Assembly (NCBI RefSeq): GCF_009177065.1
Contig: NZ_WEZF01000001.1
Coordinates: forward strand, 372,001-436,000
DNA from: Tautonia marina
GTDB taxonomy: Bacteria; Planctomycetota; Planctomycetia; Isosphaerales; Isosphaeraceae
Direction of reading: 5' to 3'
Length of the DNA stretch: 64,000 bases
A model generated the notes under the pieces. The model was not told the origin of the DNA and ran no database searches. It saw only the letters and a list, made by a program, of their open reading frames with translations. Numbering within the stretch: position 1 is the first letter of the stretch; each line of letters begins with the position of its first letter. The translations under genes were made by a program, and so were the position numbers. Shown piece after piece: positions 8,189-15,361 of this stretch.

Positions 8189-9562
8189 TCAGGACGGGGT
8201 CTCTGATTCGGTGGTGTTCGAGGGGGTGGGGGCACGGGCTGATTCCTCGGTGGGTTCGGGGTGGATCGGCTCGACCCGGACCCGTCTGACCCGGTTGGGT
8301 TCGGCATGGAGGACGATCAGGCGGTGCTGACCGACGACCACGGTGTCGCCTTCGGTCGCCAGGCGTCCGAGTAACTCGACGACGAGCCCGCCGGTGGTTC
8401 GGGAGTCGATTTCCTCGGGCACGGCCACGCCGTTCGCCTCTCGAAGTTCGTCGACCGGATAAACGCCATCGACTTCAAAGGCGCCTCCATCCTTGGATTC
8501 GACGCGAGGAGGCTCGCGGTCGAATTCGTCCTGGATCTGACCCACGAGCTTTTCCAGCACCGTTTCAAGTGTGACCATGCCGACGACATCACCATGTTCG
8601 TTGAGGAGCATTGCGAGGTGGATTTGATTGCGCTGAAATTCGAGCAGGAGGAGGTCGAGCTGCATCGTCTCGGGCAGGAAGGGAACCGTTCGAGCGAGGC
8701 GCCGCAGGTCGGGACGCCCGTCATCCGAACCGCTCGAACGGAAAAGGTCCTTCACATGAATGAATCCAACGACCGTGGTGAGATCGTCTTCGCAGAGAGG
8801 GAATCGGGTGTGACCGGCCCGGCGGGCGATGCGCAGATTTTCCTCAACGGAGCGAGCGAGGCTGAGGTAGACGATGTCGATTCGAGGGACCATCGCATCT
8901 TCAGCGGTTTTTTCTTCGAGATTGAGCACATTCTCAATCATGACGCGTTCGAATCGGGAGAGGTGGCCCCCCTGGTTGCTCTCGGAGAGAATGTGCCTGA
9001 GTTCTTCCTCGGTGTGGGCGAGTGCTTCGTGGTCGAGGGTGCCGATGCCGGCCAACCGAAGCACGAGATCGCTGAAGCCGTTGAGTAACCAGATGACCGG
9101 GAAGAACAGGTAGTAAAATGCCATCAAGGGCGGAGCGGTGATCAGGGCCATTGGCTTCGCCGCTCGGATGGCCAGGCTTTTCGGAACAAGTTCTCCAATG
9201 CTGATATGGAGGAACGTGACAAAGACGAAGGCGAATGCGGGGATGATGGGGATGCGCTGCCCTTGAATTTCCAGGGCGTGTTCCGGCAGTCCGATCGAGT
9301 GGAGCAGCGCCTCAATGCCCGGCTCGACCGACCGTTCGATGACAAAGCCCAGCCCGAGGCTTGCCAGGGTGATCCCGAATTGGGAGGCGGACAGGTAGGC
9401 GTCGAGGTGGTCAAGCAGCCGGCCCGTGACCTTCGCCGCCCAGTCTCCCTGGCCGGCCAGTTCGTCAATCTGACTGACGCGAACCTTGACCAGCGCGAAC
9501 TCGGCTGCGACGAAAAAGGCGTTGGCCAGCAGCAACCCGGCCACAACCAGAAATTCGACCAT
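8189..9562 (-). CDS. CNNM/CorC (HlyC) family membrane protein with CBS pair
   Basis: The protein has 457 residues. The start ATG 9562 is chosen because a GAGG lies six bases upstream; frames extend to 9640 but that adds a Pro/His/Arg-rich stretch before the first helix. The DUF21 membrane domain (about 1-190) begins MVEFLVVAGLLLANAFFVAAE, quoted here only as its first helix region. Then come two CBS motifs (PRIDIVYLSLA and MQLDLLLLEFQRN regions) and a CorC/HlyC C-terminal domain near 355-430. Family members export or help exchange Mg2+/Co2+ or other cations. The tail is Pro/Glu/Thr-rich. Confidence 0.88.
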   Translation of the reverse strand: MVEFLVVAGLLLANAFFVAAEFALVKVRVSQIDELAGQGDWAAKVTGRLLDHLDAYLSASQFGITLASLGLGFVIERSVEPGIEALLHSIGLPEHALEIQGQRIPIIPAFAFVFVTFLHISIGELVPKSLAIRAAKPMALITAPPLMAFYYLFFPVIWLLNGFSDLVLRLAGIGTLDHEALAHTEEELRHILSESNQGGHLSRFERVMIENVLNLEEKTAEDAMVPRIDIVYLSLARSVEENLRIARRAGHTRFPLCEDDLTTVVGFIHVKDLFRSSGSDDGRPDLRRLARTVPFLPETMQLDLLLLEFQRNQIHLAMLLNEHGDVVGMVTLETVLEKLVGQIQDEFDREPPRVESKDGGAFEVDGVYPVDELREANGVAVPEEIDSRTTGGLVVELLGRLATEGDTVVVGQHRLIVLHAEPNRVRRVRVEPIHPEPTEESARAPTPSNTTESETPS

Positions 9563-9982
9563 GCCCATCCTCGGGCCTGTGCGATGATGGCGGACTCCGG
9601 GGTGATCTCCGCGCGAAGGGGAGCCCGGATGCGTCCCCACCGCCGATCGACCCAGAGGCCCTGTCTTGACCTCTCGATCTTACTCGAACCGGATGGCCCT
9701 CGCACGTTGCTTCTGCCCCAGCTCGGCCGATTCACCCATCCCGCCCGGCGTCATGACCCGTTCCGCCTTCTCCCCCACCTTCGATCGAGCCGAGCGTTCA
9801 TCATGAAGTCCATTGGAGTTCCGCCCTTGCGGTGACCTTGTGGCTTTCCAGCGGTGTTCTGGCGCTCCTTCCTGCTCGCCGGCCGTCCGACACCTTTCAT
9901 CCTCGTCACTCATCGATCTTCCTGAGTTACTCGCTTTCCCCGCTCGTTTGCCTCGTTCCCGTCACACCGGGAAATTTTCACC
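9563..9982. other. Gene-free stretch upstream of the CNNM gene and tRNA-Val
   Basis: About 420 bases without a convincing reading frame. It should hold the promoter of the CNNM gene (-). I saw no repeat or RNA gene here apart from the tRNA promoter listed next to it. Confidence 0.5.
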
Positions 9983-10011
9983 TTGAACCTGGCCACCCCG
10001 CCCGGTAAGTT
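9983..10011 (+). promoter_or_regulatory. Sigma-70-like promoter of tRNA-Val
   Basis: A TTGAAC box at 9983-9988 and a TAAGTT box at 10006-10011 are separated by exactly 17 bases. The predicted start point is about 18 bases before the tRNA 5' end. The match is by eye. Confidence 0.45.
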
Positions 10012-10035
10012 GATTGAGTTCTCACTGCATTTGAC

Positions 10036-10111
<76 letters not shown>

Positions 10112-10219
10112 TGCTCTAAGTGTGACCGATAGCCGAACTTAGGCTAACCCGATGTTTGACGTCGGGGCGGTTCCGAAAGTCCCAAACCGGAATGTCTTCC
10201 GGTTTACGGAGTTTGGACC

Positions 10220-11443
10220 ATGCCCCGTCTCGTCCATGCCCTGCCCAAATACTCCCGACACAAGCAAAGCGGTCGGGCCATTGTGAGGTTTGCCCACCGG
10301 GACGTGTTGCTCCCCGGACCCTACGGGTCTCCGGAGTCCCGAGCGGCCTATGATGCCACCGTTGCCCAATGGTTGGCGAACGGACGGAAGCTCCCCGACG
10401 CTCCGAGCCCGAGCGGATCGGGCCCCGGGGCTCCGAGCCCGACCGGGGCCAGCGTCCCGGCGGACTTGACGATCGCGGAGTTGATCGTCCGTTACATTGC
10501 GTTCGCGGATGTTCACTACCCGAAGCGGATCGGGACAACGGAAGTCCAGAATCTCCGGGACACGCTCCGACCCTTGAACGAGATGTTCGGGACGGTCCCC
10601 GTTCGCCAGTTTGGACCCAAGAGTCTCCGGGCCCTCCAAGACCGCTTGATCCGGGACGGGTTGGCTCGGGGGACGATCAACTCCCGAATCGGTCGGATCA
10701 AGCGGATGTTCAAATGGGCGACGGCGGACGAGTTGATCGGGCCCGAGATTCCGTCCGCCCTGGCAACGGTCCCGGGCTTGCGCCGGGGCTATTCCGGAGC
10801 GAAAGAGACCGAGCCCGTGGGGCCCGTCCCGGACGAACACGTGGACGCGGTCCGGTCCTACGTCTCCAAGCAAGTTTGGGCCATGATCGAACTCCAACGA
10901 TGGACCGGGGCTCGTCCCGGGGAGATCGTGGCCATGAGGACCCGGGACTTGGAGATGACGGGCCCGGTTTGGACCTATCGGCCCGAGCGTCATAAGACGT
11001 GGGCTCGGGGAAAGGCCCGGGTGATCTATCTGGGGCCCCGAGCCCAAGAGATCGTCAAACCGTGGCTCCGGGCCCGACGGGACGAACCGCTCTTTCAACC
11101 CCGGGAAGCGGACGAGTCCCGGAAAGCGGAGATGAGACGGGCCCGTCGGTCTCGGGTCCAACCCTCGCAAGCGGACCGCTCCCGACCCGACGCGGTTCGC
11201 AAGCCCAGAGAATGCTACACGGTGGCGTCCTACGGGAAAGCGGTTCGTCGGGCGTGTGAAGCGGCGGGGGTCCCCGTTTGGAGCCCGAACCGACTCCGAC
11301 ACGCGACGGGGACCCGGGTCCGGAAGCTCTTTGGCGTGGAAGGGGCCCAAGTGATCTTGGGCCATGCTCGGGCCGACGTGACCCAAGTCTACGCGGAGCG
11401 GAATGAGACCCTTGCAATGGAGATCGCCCAACGGGTCGGATAG
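10220..11443 (+). CDS. Tyrosine-type site-specific integrase
   Basis: The protein has 407 residues. An N-terminal arm-binding part is followed by a Pro/Ser linker (about 60-80), a SAM-like core-binding domain (83-185) and the catalytic domain. Catalytic residues visible are Arg232 in GARPGEIVAMR, Arg360-His361 in NRLRHATGTR (the first His of the usual HxxR box is Asn357, as in many planctomycete integrases I recall), His382 in ILGHARADV and the nucleophile Tyr391 in QVYAER. It lies 111 bases inside attL and reads inward. It should catalyse insertion into, and with a partner excision from, tRNA-Val. Fragments of its 3' end are repeated at 11498 and 12336. Confidence 0.95.
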   Translation: MPRLVHALPKYSRHKQSGRAIVRFAHRDVLLPGPYGSPESRAAYDATVAQWLANGRKLPDAPSPSGSGPGAPSPTGASVPADLTIAELIVRYIAFADVHYPKRIGTTEVQNLRDTLRPLNEMFGTVPVRQFGPKSLRALQDRLIRDGLARGTINSRIGRIKRMFKWATADELIGPEIPSALATVPGLRRGYSGAKETEPVGPVPDEHVDAVRSYVSKQVWAMIELQRWTGARPGEIVAMRTRDLEMTGPVWTYRPERHKTWARGKARVIYLGPRAQEIVKPWLRARRDEPLFQPREADESRKAEMRRARRSRVQPSQADRSRPDAVRKPRECYTVASYGKAVRRACEAAGVPVWSPNRLRHATGTRVRKLFGVEGAQVILGHARADVTQVYAERNETLAMEIAQRVG

Positions 11444-11517
11444 GCGTAAGACCGGACAGGGCGTCCGATATGTCCGGCGAGAAAAAGAAAGGGGCGACCA
11501 ACGGGTCGGATAGGCGT
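11428..11517 (+). repeat. 20-bp duplication of the integrase 3' end
   Basis: The 20 bases 11428-11447, which cover the last integrase codons and its stop, recur exactly at 11498-11517, offset 70. It is probably a scar of a past duplication of the integrase end. Confidence 0.75.
11452..11477 (+). terminator. Hairpin after integrase
   Basis: Inverted repeat CCGGACA (11452-11458) and TGTCCGG (11471-11477) with a 12-nt loop, starting eight bases after the integrase stop. There is no U-tract, but an A-rich stretch follows. Confidence 0.35.
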
Positions 11518-11548
11518 GTGGCCGGACGGAGAGACGGGGCCCGAGTGG

Positions 11549-11640
11549 ACACCTAAAAAGGGCCCCGGTAGGGTGCGACTGCACACCTAAAAAGCGGTTT
11601 AGGTCGTCCACAAAATCGCGACACCCTACACCTAAAAAAG
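11549..11640 (+). repeat. Three copies of an ACACCTAAAAAG direct repeat
   Basis: Copies lie at 11549-11560, 11583-11594 and 11628-11640 (the last with one extra A), in the 313-base gap between the integrase and the next gene. An inverted partial copy (TTTAGG) follows the second. Short A-rich direct repeats beside an integrase are typical of arm-type integrase/excisionase sites or replication iterons. Which one applies is not decided by the sequence. Confidence 0.6.
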
Positions 11641-11756
11641 AGCATGCCCGACGGGTCACAAGTGGTCACAAAGGGGCGGTCCCTTTCCGTGAAAAATGGA
11701 TAGGAAATGGAAACGTCAAGTCGGTCCGGCTCGGTCCGCTCTAGGTAGGTAACAAG

Positions 11757-12314
11757 ATGACCCATGCCCCATGTCCTTCGTGCGGAAATCGGGTTTGGAA
11801 GTTCGCGACGAAATGCGTCCATTGCGACCGCGATCTCTGGGGACCGCCCGTTCACTTCATTGTTGACCGCGATCCACCCAGGGGAGATAGCGGGGTCCAT
11901 CGGTCCCCTTCGGGAGCCGGGTGGCTACTCGATCCGTGGACAGGTGCCGACATCGACGCGGGAGATTGGTTGAAGCTCCGAGACTCGGACATCGGAAACG
12001 AGTCCGATTCCCGTGTTCAAGCCGATGACGTGGTCGGCGAAGCGTTCACGGGCGACCCGAACGCGTTGTCCGTGGACGGGGACCGGGTCACGTTCCGGGG
12101 AGAGACCCACGTCGTGGACGATGACATTGCGGGGTTCGTCGGGGGACTCGTCCGGGCCGGACGCGGGGTTTGGGTCTCGGGCCCGGAACTCTCCCCGTTA
12201 ATCCAAACCCGACCCGACCGGACGTTCAGAAAGCTCCGGGGCCGACTCCCCGAGCTTTGGGCGGAGATCGAATCCAAGACCGGGGCGGGCTATCGGCTCC
12301 GACCCTTGGCGTAA
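11757..12314 (+). CDS. Zinc-ribbon protein with OmpR-like winged-helix tail
   Basis: The protein has 185 residues. An N-terminal zinc ribbon is shown by CPSCG (6-10) and CVHCD. A low-complexity middle follows, and then a C-terminal domain of about 85 residues, SVDGDRVTFRGETHVVDDD through IESKTGAGYRL. That tail ends with the IxxxxGxGYRL pattern of OmpR/PhoB winged helices and is clearly homologous to the tail of the protein at 13061-13852. A DNA-binding regulatory role within the element is inferred. Whether it also binds RNA or protein through the ribbon is unknown. A frame beginning exactly at ATG 11757 is the only sensible start. Confidence 0.75.
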   Translation: MTHAPCPSCGNRVWKFATKCVHCDRDLWGPPVHFIVDRDPPRGDSGVHRSPSGAGWLLDPWTGADIDAGDWLKLRDSDIGNESDSRVQADDVVGEAFTGDPNALSVDGDRVTFRGETHVVDDDIAGFVGGLVRAGRGVWVSGPELSPLIQTRPDRTFRKLRGRLPELWAEIESKTGAGYRLRPLA

Positions 12315-12335
12315 CGTGGGATAGCTACATCAAAA

Positions 12336-12376
12336 AGACCCTTGCAATCGAGATCGCCCAAGTGATCTTGGGCCAT
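12336..12376 (+). pseudogene. Scrambled fragment of an integrase 3' end
   Basis: Bases 12336-12360 repeat integrase bases near 11406-11430 with few mismatches, and 12361-12376 repeat integrase bases 11350-11365. The order is therefore reversed compared with the gene. The junction is at a shared GCCCA. In frame it reads LAIEIAQVILGHTRSH, so this is the remnant of a duplicated integrase end that recombined through microhomology. Confidence 0.6.
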
Positions 12377-12390
12377 ACCCGGTCTCACTT

Positions 12391-12830
12391 GCTCGGGTCC
12401 TTTTCGGGCTCGGACGATCGGGCTTGCTCGGGGAACCGTCCCCGAACGGGTTTGAATTTCCCCGGGCCGTACGTACTTTCCGGAGTGTAGAGTCTCCGGG
12501 TCCTTCCGGGGCCCGTCGTCCGGGACTGGATCGGGAACGACCGGGGTGATCCGTACACTAGATAGATCGAGTCGGGTCCTTTCGGGGCGGTTTTGCTCCG
12601 AGCGGTGGGGAGAACCGTCCCGGAAGCGGTTTGAATCGTCCCGGGCCCGCTCCGACACGGGGCGTAGGTTCTCTGGGGACGTTTCGGTTCGGGCCCGAAC
12701 ACGGAAGCGTCCCGGGCCCGGGGAGTCTTACTAACAACTGGCGTCGGGTCCTTCCGGGGCGGTTTTCTTCGGGCTTGGGAGGGGAACCGTTCCGGAACCC
12801 ATCTAAGTTTCTTTCATGGAGCGTAGGTTC
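12391..12830 (+). repeat. Three diverged ~90-bp noncoding repeats
   Basis: Related units begin near 12391, 12570 and 12742, with their TCGGGTCC boxes at 12393, 12572 and 12744 (spacing 179 and 172). Each has TCGGGTCCTTTCGGGGCGG-like DNA, then a GGGGAACCGTCCCC-like hairpin. Units 1 and 2 then have a TTTGAAT box, and units 2 and 3 end with GCGTAGGTTCTC. The central hairpin stem differs between units: GGGGA/TCCCC in the first and GGAA/TTCC in the third. This fills most of a 746-base gap without a gene. It could be an origin with iterons, or repeated structured RNA. Confidence 0.55.
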
Positions 12831-13060
12831 TCCCGAACCGCTCGGGCTCGGGTTGGAAGGGGGGACCGCCCCGGGATTAGGTTGGCTGTATTGTGGACCG
12901 ACCCGGACGGTCCGCCGACGGGCCGGGCTCCGAGAGCGGAGCGGTCCCGTGGTAACATGTCGAAACGGTGGGGAGTCATGACCCCACCAAGAGTCGGACC
13001 GGCCCGTGGGCTTTCCGTCGGCCCCGGGTCGGTCCGGCCGACTCCGACGGGGACAACACG

Positions 13061-13852
13061 ATGGACGATACCGGCCCAAATTTGGCCTATGGGTTGGCTC
13101 TGTGCGTCAATGCTGGGGCCTATGCGTCGGTTTTGAGCAATCTCGCGTTCTACGTGACGTGTCCGGAGCCAGACTGGCATCCGGACCCGGACGCATTCGA
13201 GAACGCAACGCGGGGAGACGTCCATCGGGAATATCGGCTCTTGTCCAAACTGGCCCGAGACCCGGGGCTTGTTCCGTGGTTGCGGCGGGCCGGACGTGAT
13301 CCGGTCGAATTCTCGGAGCGGTTGGAATCGGGGAAAACCGAAGCGTTGAGTCTTATCTCCGCGTTGGTATTCGGCGGGGTCTTGGGCCAGAACCTCCAAG
13401 CGTTGGGGGAGCATCCGGTCCGGGCCAACGTCGTCCATGTCGATCAACATGGGCGATGGTTCCGGGACTTGGCAAACGCGTTGAGCGGAGAGATTGATCG
13501 GGTGAAAGCCGAACGCGGGGCCGATCCCGAGTGGACACGTCCCGAAGCTCCGAATGGATTGGCCGGTCTCTCGGCTCCGTCTCCGAGCATTCCCGAGCCC
13601 GACCCGAATGTATTGTCCGTGGACGGGAACCGGATCACGCTCCGGGGAGAGACCTACGTTGTGGACGATGACGAAGCGGCGTTCGTCCAAACGTTCGTCC
13701 GGGCCGGACCGGGGAAAACGGTTCGGCCGAGAGACTATCCCGAGCTAGTGGGAGACCGTCCCGATCGGACGTTCAAGAAACTGAAAAGGCGGTTCCCGGA
13801 GATCGCGGAGTTGATCGACAGTGACACGACGGGACGGTGGCTCAAAGGGTGA
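13061..13852 (+). CDS. Element protein with OmpR-like winged-helix C-terminus
   Basis: The protein has 263 residues from ATG 13061, with a GGGGA eight bases upstream; an in-frame ATG at 12968 would add 31 unlikely Arg/Pro-rich residues. The N-terminal 180 residues are mostly helical and unfamiliar (DVHREYRLLSKLARD, LISALVFGGVLGQNLQALGE). The last 85 residues, SVDGNRITLRGETYVVDDD onward, match the tail of the zinc-ribbon protein at 11757-12314 at most positions. The two genes therefore share a duplicated winged-helix domain, attached to different N-termini. A DNA-binding function inside the element is inferred. Confidence 0.7.
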   Translation: MDDTGPNLAYGLALCVNAGAYASVLSNLAFYVTCPEPDWHPDPDAFENATRGDVHREYRLLSKLARDPGLVPWLRRAGRDPVEFSERLESGKTEALSLISALVFGGVLGQNLQALGEHPVRANVVHVDQHGRWFRDLANALSGEIDRVKAERGADPEWTRPEAPNGLAGLSAPSPSIPEPDPNVLSVDGNRITLRGETYVVDDDEAAFVQTFVRAGPGKTVRPRDYPELVGDRPDRTFKKLKRRFPEIAELIDSDTTGRWLKG

Positions 13853-13907
13853 CATAGGTACGCCATATTTTGTCCGTAGCTACGCCATAGGCATATTTCT
13901 AAATTTG

Positions 13908-13948
13908 CTCCCGAGCATTGCGAGCAATTGGGCCCGCTTGCTCGGGAG
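13908..13948 (+). promoter_or_regulatory. Inverted repeat covering the ribosome-binding site of the DUF1580 gene
   Basis: Perfect 10-bp arms CTCCCGAGCA (13908-13917) and TGCTCGGGAG (13939-13948), with a smaller nested inverted repeat ATTGC-GA-GCAAT. The right arm contains the GGGAG that serves GTG 13958. If the stem forms in the mRNA, it would hide the ribosome-binding site. It could instead be a repressor operator or the terminator of the upstream gene. Confidence 0.5.
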
Positions 13949-13957
13949 TTCGCGTAA

Positions 13958-14350
13958 GTGTCTATCACACTTTCTGAAAACGTGATCGCATTGGCCGACG
14001 TCCCGGGAATCCTGCCCAAGCGTCGGGGCGGTCGGAAAGTCCACACGTCCACGGTCTGGCGTTGGGCGATGAAAGGCTATCGGGGGACCCGATTGGAGAC
14101 GCTCCGGGTCGGGGGGACGCTGTGTACGTCCCGGGAAGCGTTGGAGCGGTTTTTTGGGCGGATCGACACGGACCCGGGCTCGGAGCCGACGTCCGGGGGC
14201 TCGGGTCGGGCTCGGGAGATTCGGGACGCGGTGGCTCGGGCGGAGACGATGCTCCGACCCGGCTCCAAGCGTCGGGCTCCAGTGGCGGACGTGGACGCGG
14301 TCGGGGCGGTCTCCGTCTCGTCCCGAGCCAAGAGGGGGGCCCGGTCATGA
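13958..14350 (+). CDS. DUF1580 family DNA-binding protein
   Basis: The protein has 130 residues from GTG 13958 with GGGAG nine bases upstream. The N-terminal half (VIALADVPGILPKR, then VHTSTVWRWAMKGYRG, then GTLCTSREALERFF) is the DUF1580 helix-turn-helix pattern, a family mostly seen in planctomycete genomes and mobile elements. The C-terminal half is Gly/Ser/Arg-rich and probably disordered. It overlaps the next start codon (ATGA at 14347-14350). A MerR/excisionase-like DNA-bending or regulatory role is inferred from the fold and the neighbour. Confidence 0.8.
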   Translation: MSITLSENVIALADVPGILPKRRGGRKVHTSTVWRWAMKGYRGTRLETLRVGGTLCTSREALERFFGRIDTDPGSEPTSGGSGRAREIRDAVARAETMLRPGSKRRAPVADVDAVGAVSVSSRAKRGARS

Positions 14351-14571
14351 TCGACGTCTGCCCGGAGTTCAAACTCGAATCGGCCCCGGCTCGGTTGGTC
14401 CCCGCGTCGGAGTTCGCGGACGCGTTGGGGGTCTCCCCGAGCGGTCTCCGCTATCTCGTCCAACGGGGGACCATCAACCCGCCGATCCGGGTTGGCAAGC
14501 GGCGGGGTTGGGCCCCGTCGATTGTCGCGTTCCACGTCCAGCAACGGGCCCGACGTATGGGCAAGTCCTGA
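14347..14571 (+). CDS. Excisionase-like small helix-turn-helix protein
   Basis: The protein has 74 residues from ATG 14347, which overlaps the previous stop codon. The helix-turn-helix ASEFADALGVSPSGLRYLVQ followed by the wing PIRVGKRRGWAP resembles MerR/Xis-type DNA-binding domains (helix, turn, helix, then a basic wing). Translational coupling to the DUF1580 gene suggests the two act together, probably as recombination directionality factor or as switch regulators of the element. The longer upstream frame overlaps the DUF1580 gene and is not used. Confidence 0.7.
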   Translation: MIDVCPEFKLESAPARLVPASEFADALGVSPSGLRYLVQRGTINPPIRVGKRRGWAPSIVAFHVQQRARRMGKS

Positions 14572-14637
14572 AACGGAAACGGACCGGACCCGGTGACGCG
14601 GGTCGGTCCGCCAACCTCGAAAGGTTTGGTGATCTTC

Positions 14638-15357
14638 GTGGCAACGAAAAATCACAATGATGATTCTCCCCGGAAACCGCTTCCGGGACAACAATCCTTC
14701 CCGGGGATCGGGGACGCTCCCGACTCCCCACGTCCCGAGCCGGACCCGACTCCGAGCCCGGAACCAAGCCCAAGCCCGAGTCCGGGGACCGACGCTCCCG
14801 ACCCGTTCGACCCGAACCGCTTTCGGCTTGGGACGAATTACGCGGCGATGCTCGGCTCCGAGTCTCACCTTTTGGAGATTCCGGTCCGCAAGCCCGGGAA
14901 AGAGGCATGGTTCCGGGTCCATCCGGAATTCAAGATGGAATCGGCCCTCTTGGAGATCGGGGACGAGACCGGGGACCGGGAGACGTTCCTTGTCGATCCG
15001 CCGTTGTGGCCCCGTCTGGCGTCGGAGACGACGTTCGGGCCCCGGCTCTTGGTTGTCACCATGACCAAGTCCGGGGTTGTCGGGCTCTGGCCGATCAAGC
15101 TCCCGAGAGACGGGGAGAAGATCAACCCGTGGACGCGGTCCGCATTGACGGCGGTTTCCATCGCGGAATCCCGTTGGGTCCGGCTCCAATCGGATCGGGC
15201 GTTGGGAGCGTATCGGGCGGAGACCGCGTCCGGGTTCACGGATGATCCGGTCTGGCCTGAATACTCGTTCGGGGAGATTCTCAAGATCGCGTTCCGAGAT
15301 CGTTTAATCACGTCTTGGGATCATCCGATCTTGAAGCAACTCCGGGGAGACGCGTAA
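14638..15357 (+). CDS. Conserved mobile-element protein next to PolA
   Basis: The protein has 239 residues from GTG 14638; GTG 14593 is an in-frame alternative and neither has a strong ribosome-binding site. A Pro/Ser-rich spacer (about 25-50) precedes the conserved part: EIPVRKPGKEAWFRVHPEF, ETFLVDPPLWPRL, VVGLWPIKLP and SWDHPILKQL. I recall proteins with this pattern as widespread hypotheticals on integrative elements of several phyla, often beside a family A polymerase, as here (the polymerase starts five bases after the stop). The function is unknown. A polymerase accessory or nucleic-acid-binding role is plausible from the linkage only. Confidence 0.7.
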   Translation: MATKNHNDDSPRKPLPGQQSFPGIGDAPDSPRPEPDPTPSPEPSPSPSPGTDAPDPFDPNRFRLGTNYAAMLGSESHLLEIPVRKPGKEAWFRVHPEFKMESALLEIGDETGDRETFLVDPPLWPRLASETTFGPRLLVVTMTKSGVVGLWPIKLPRDGEKINPWTRSALTAVSIAESRWVRLQSDRALGAYRAETASGFTDDPVWPEYSFGEILKIAFRDRLITSWDHPILKQLRGDA

Positions 15358-15361
15358 CGCT

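Noticed and set aside
10139-11659. A 506-codon open frame on the minus strand over the integrase
   Set aside because: It is rich in Arg, Pro, Gly and Asp without any domain. The plus strand carries a complete integrase with catalytic residues.
12391-12830. CRISPR array
   Set aside because: Repeats are long, diverged and only three, with similar spacers. They do not have identical short repeats with unique spacers, and no cas gene is nearby.
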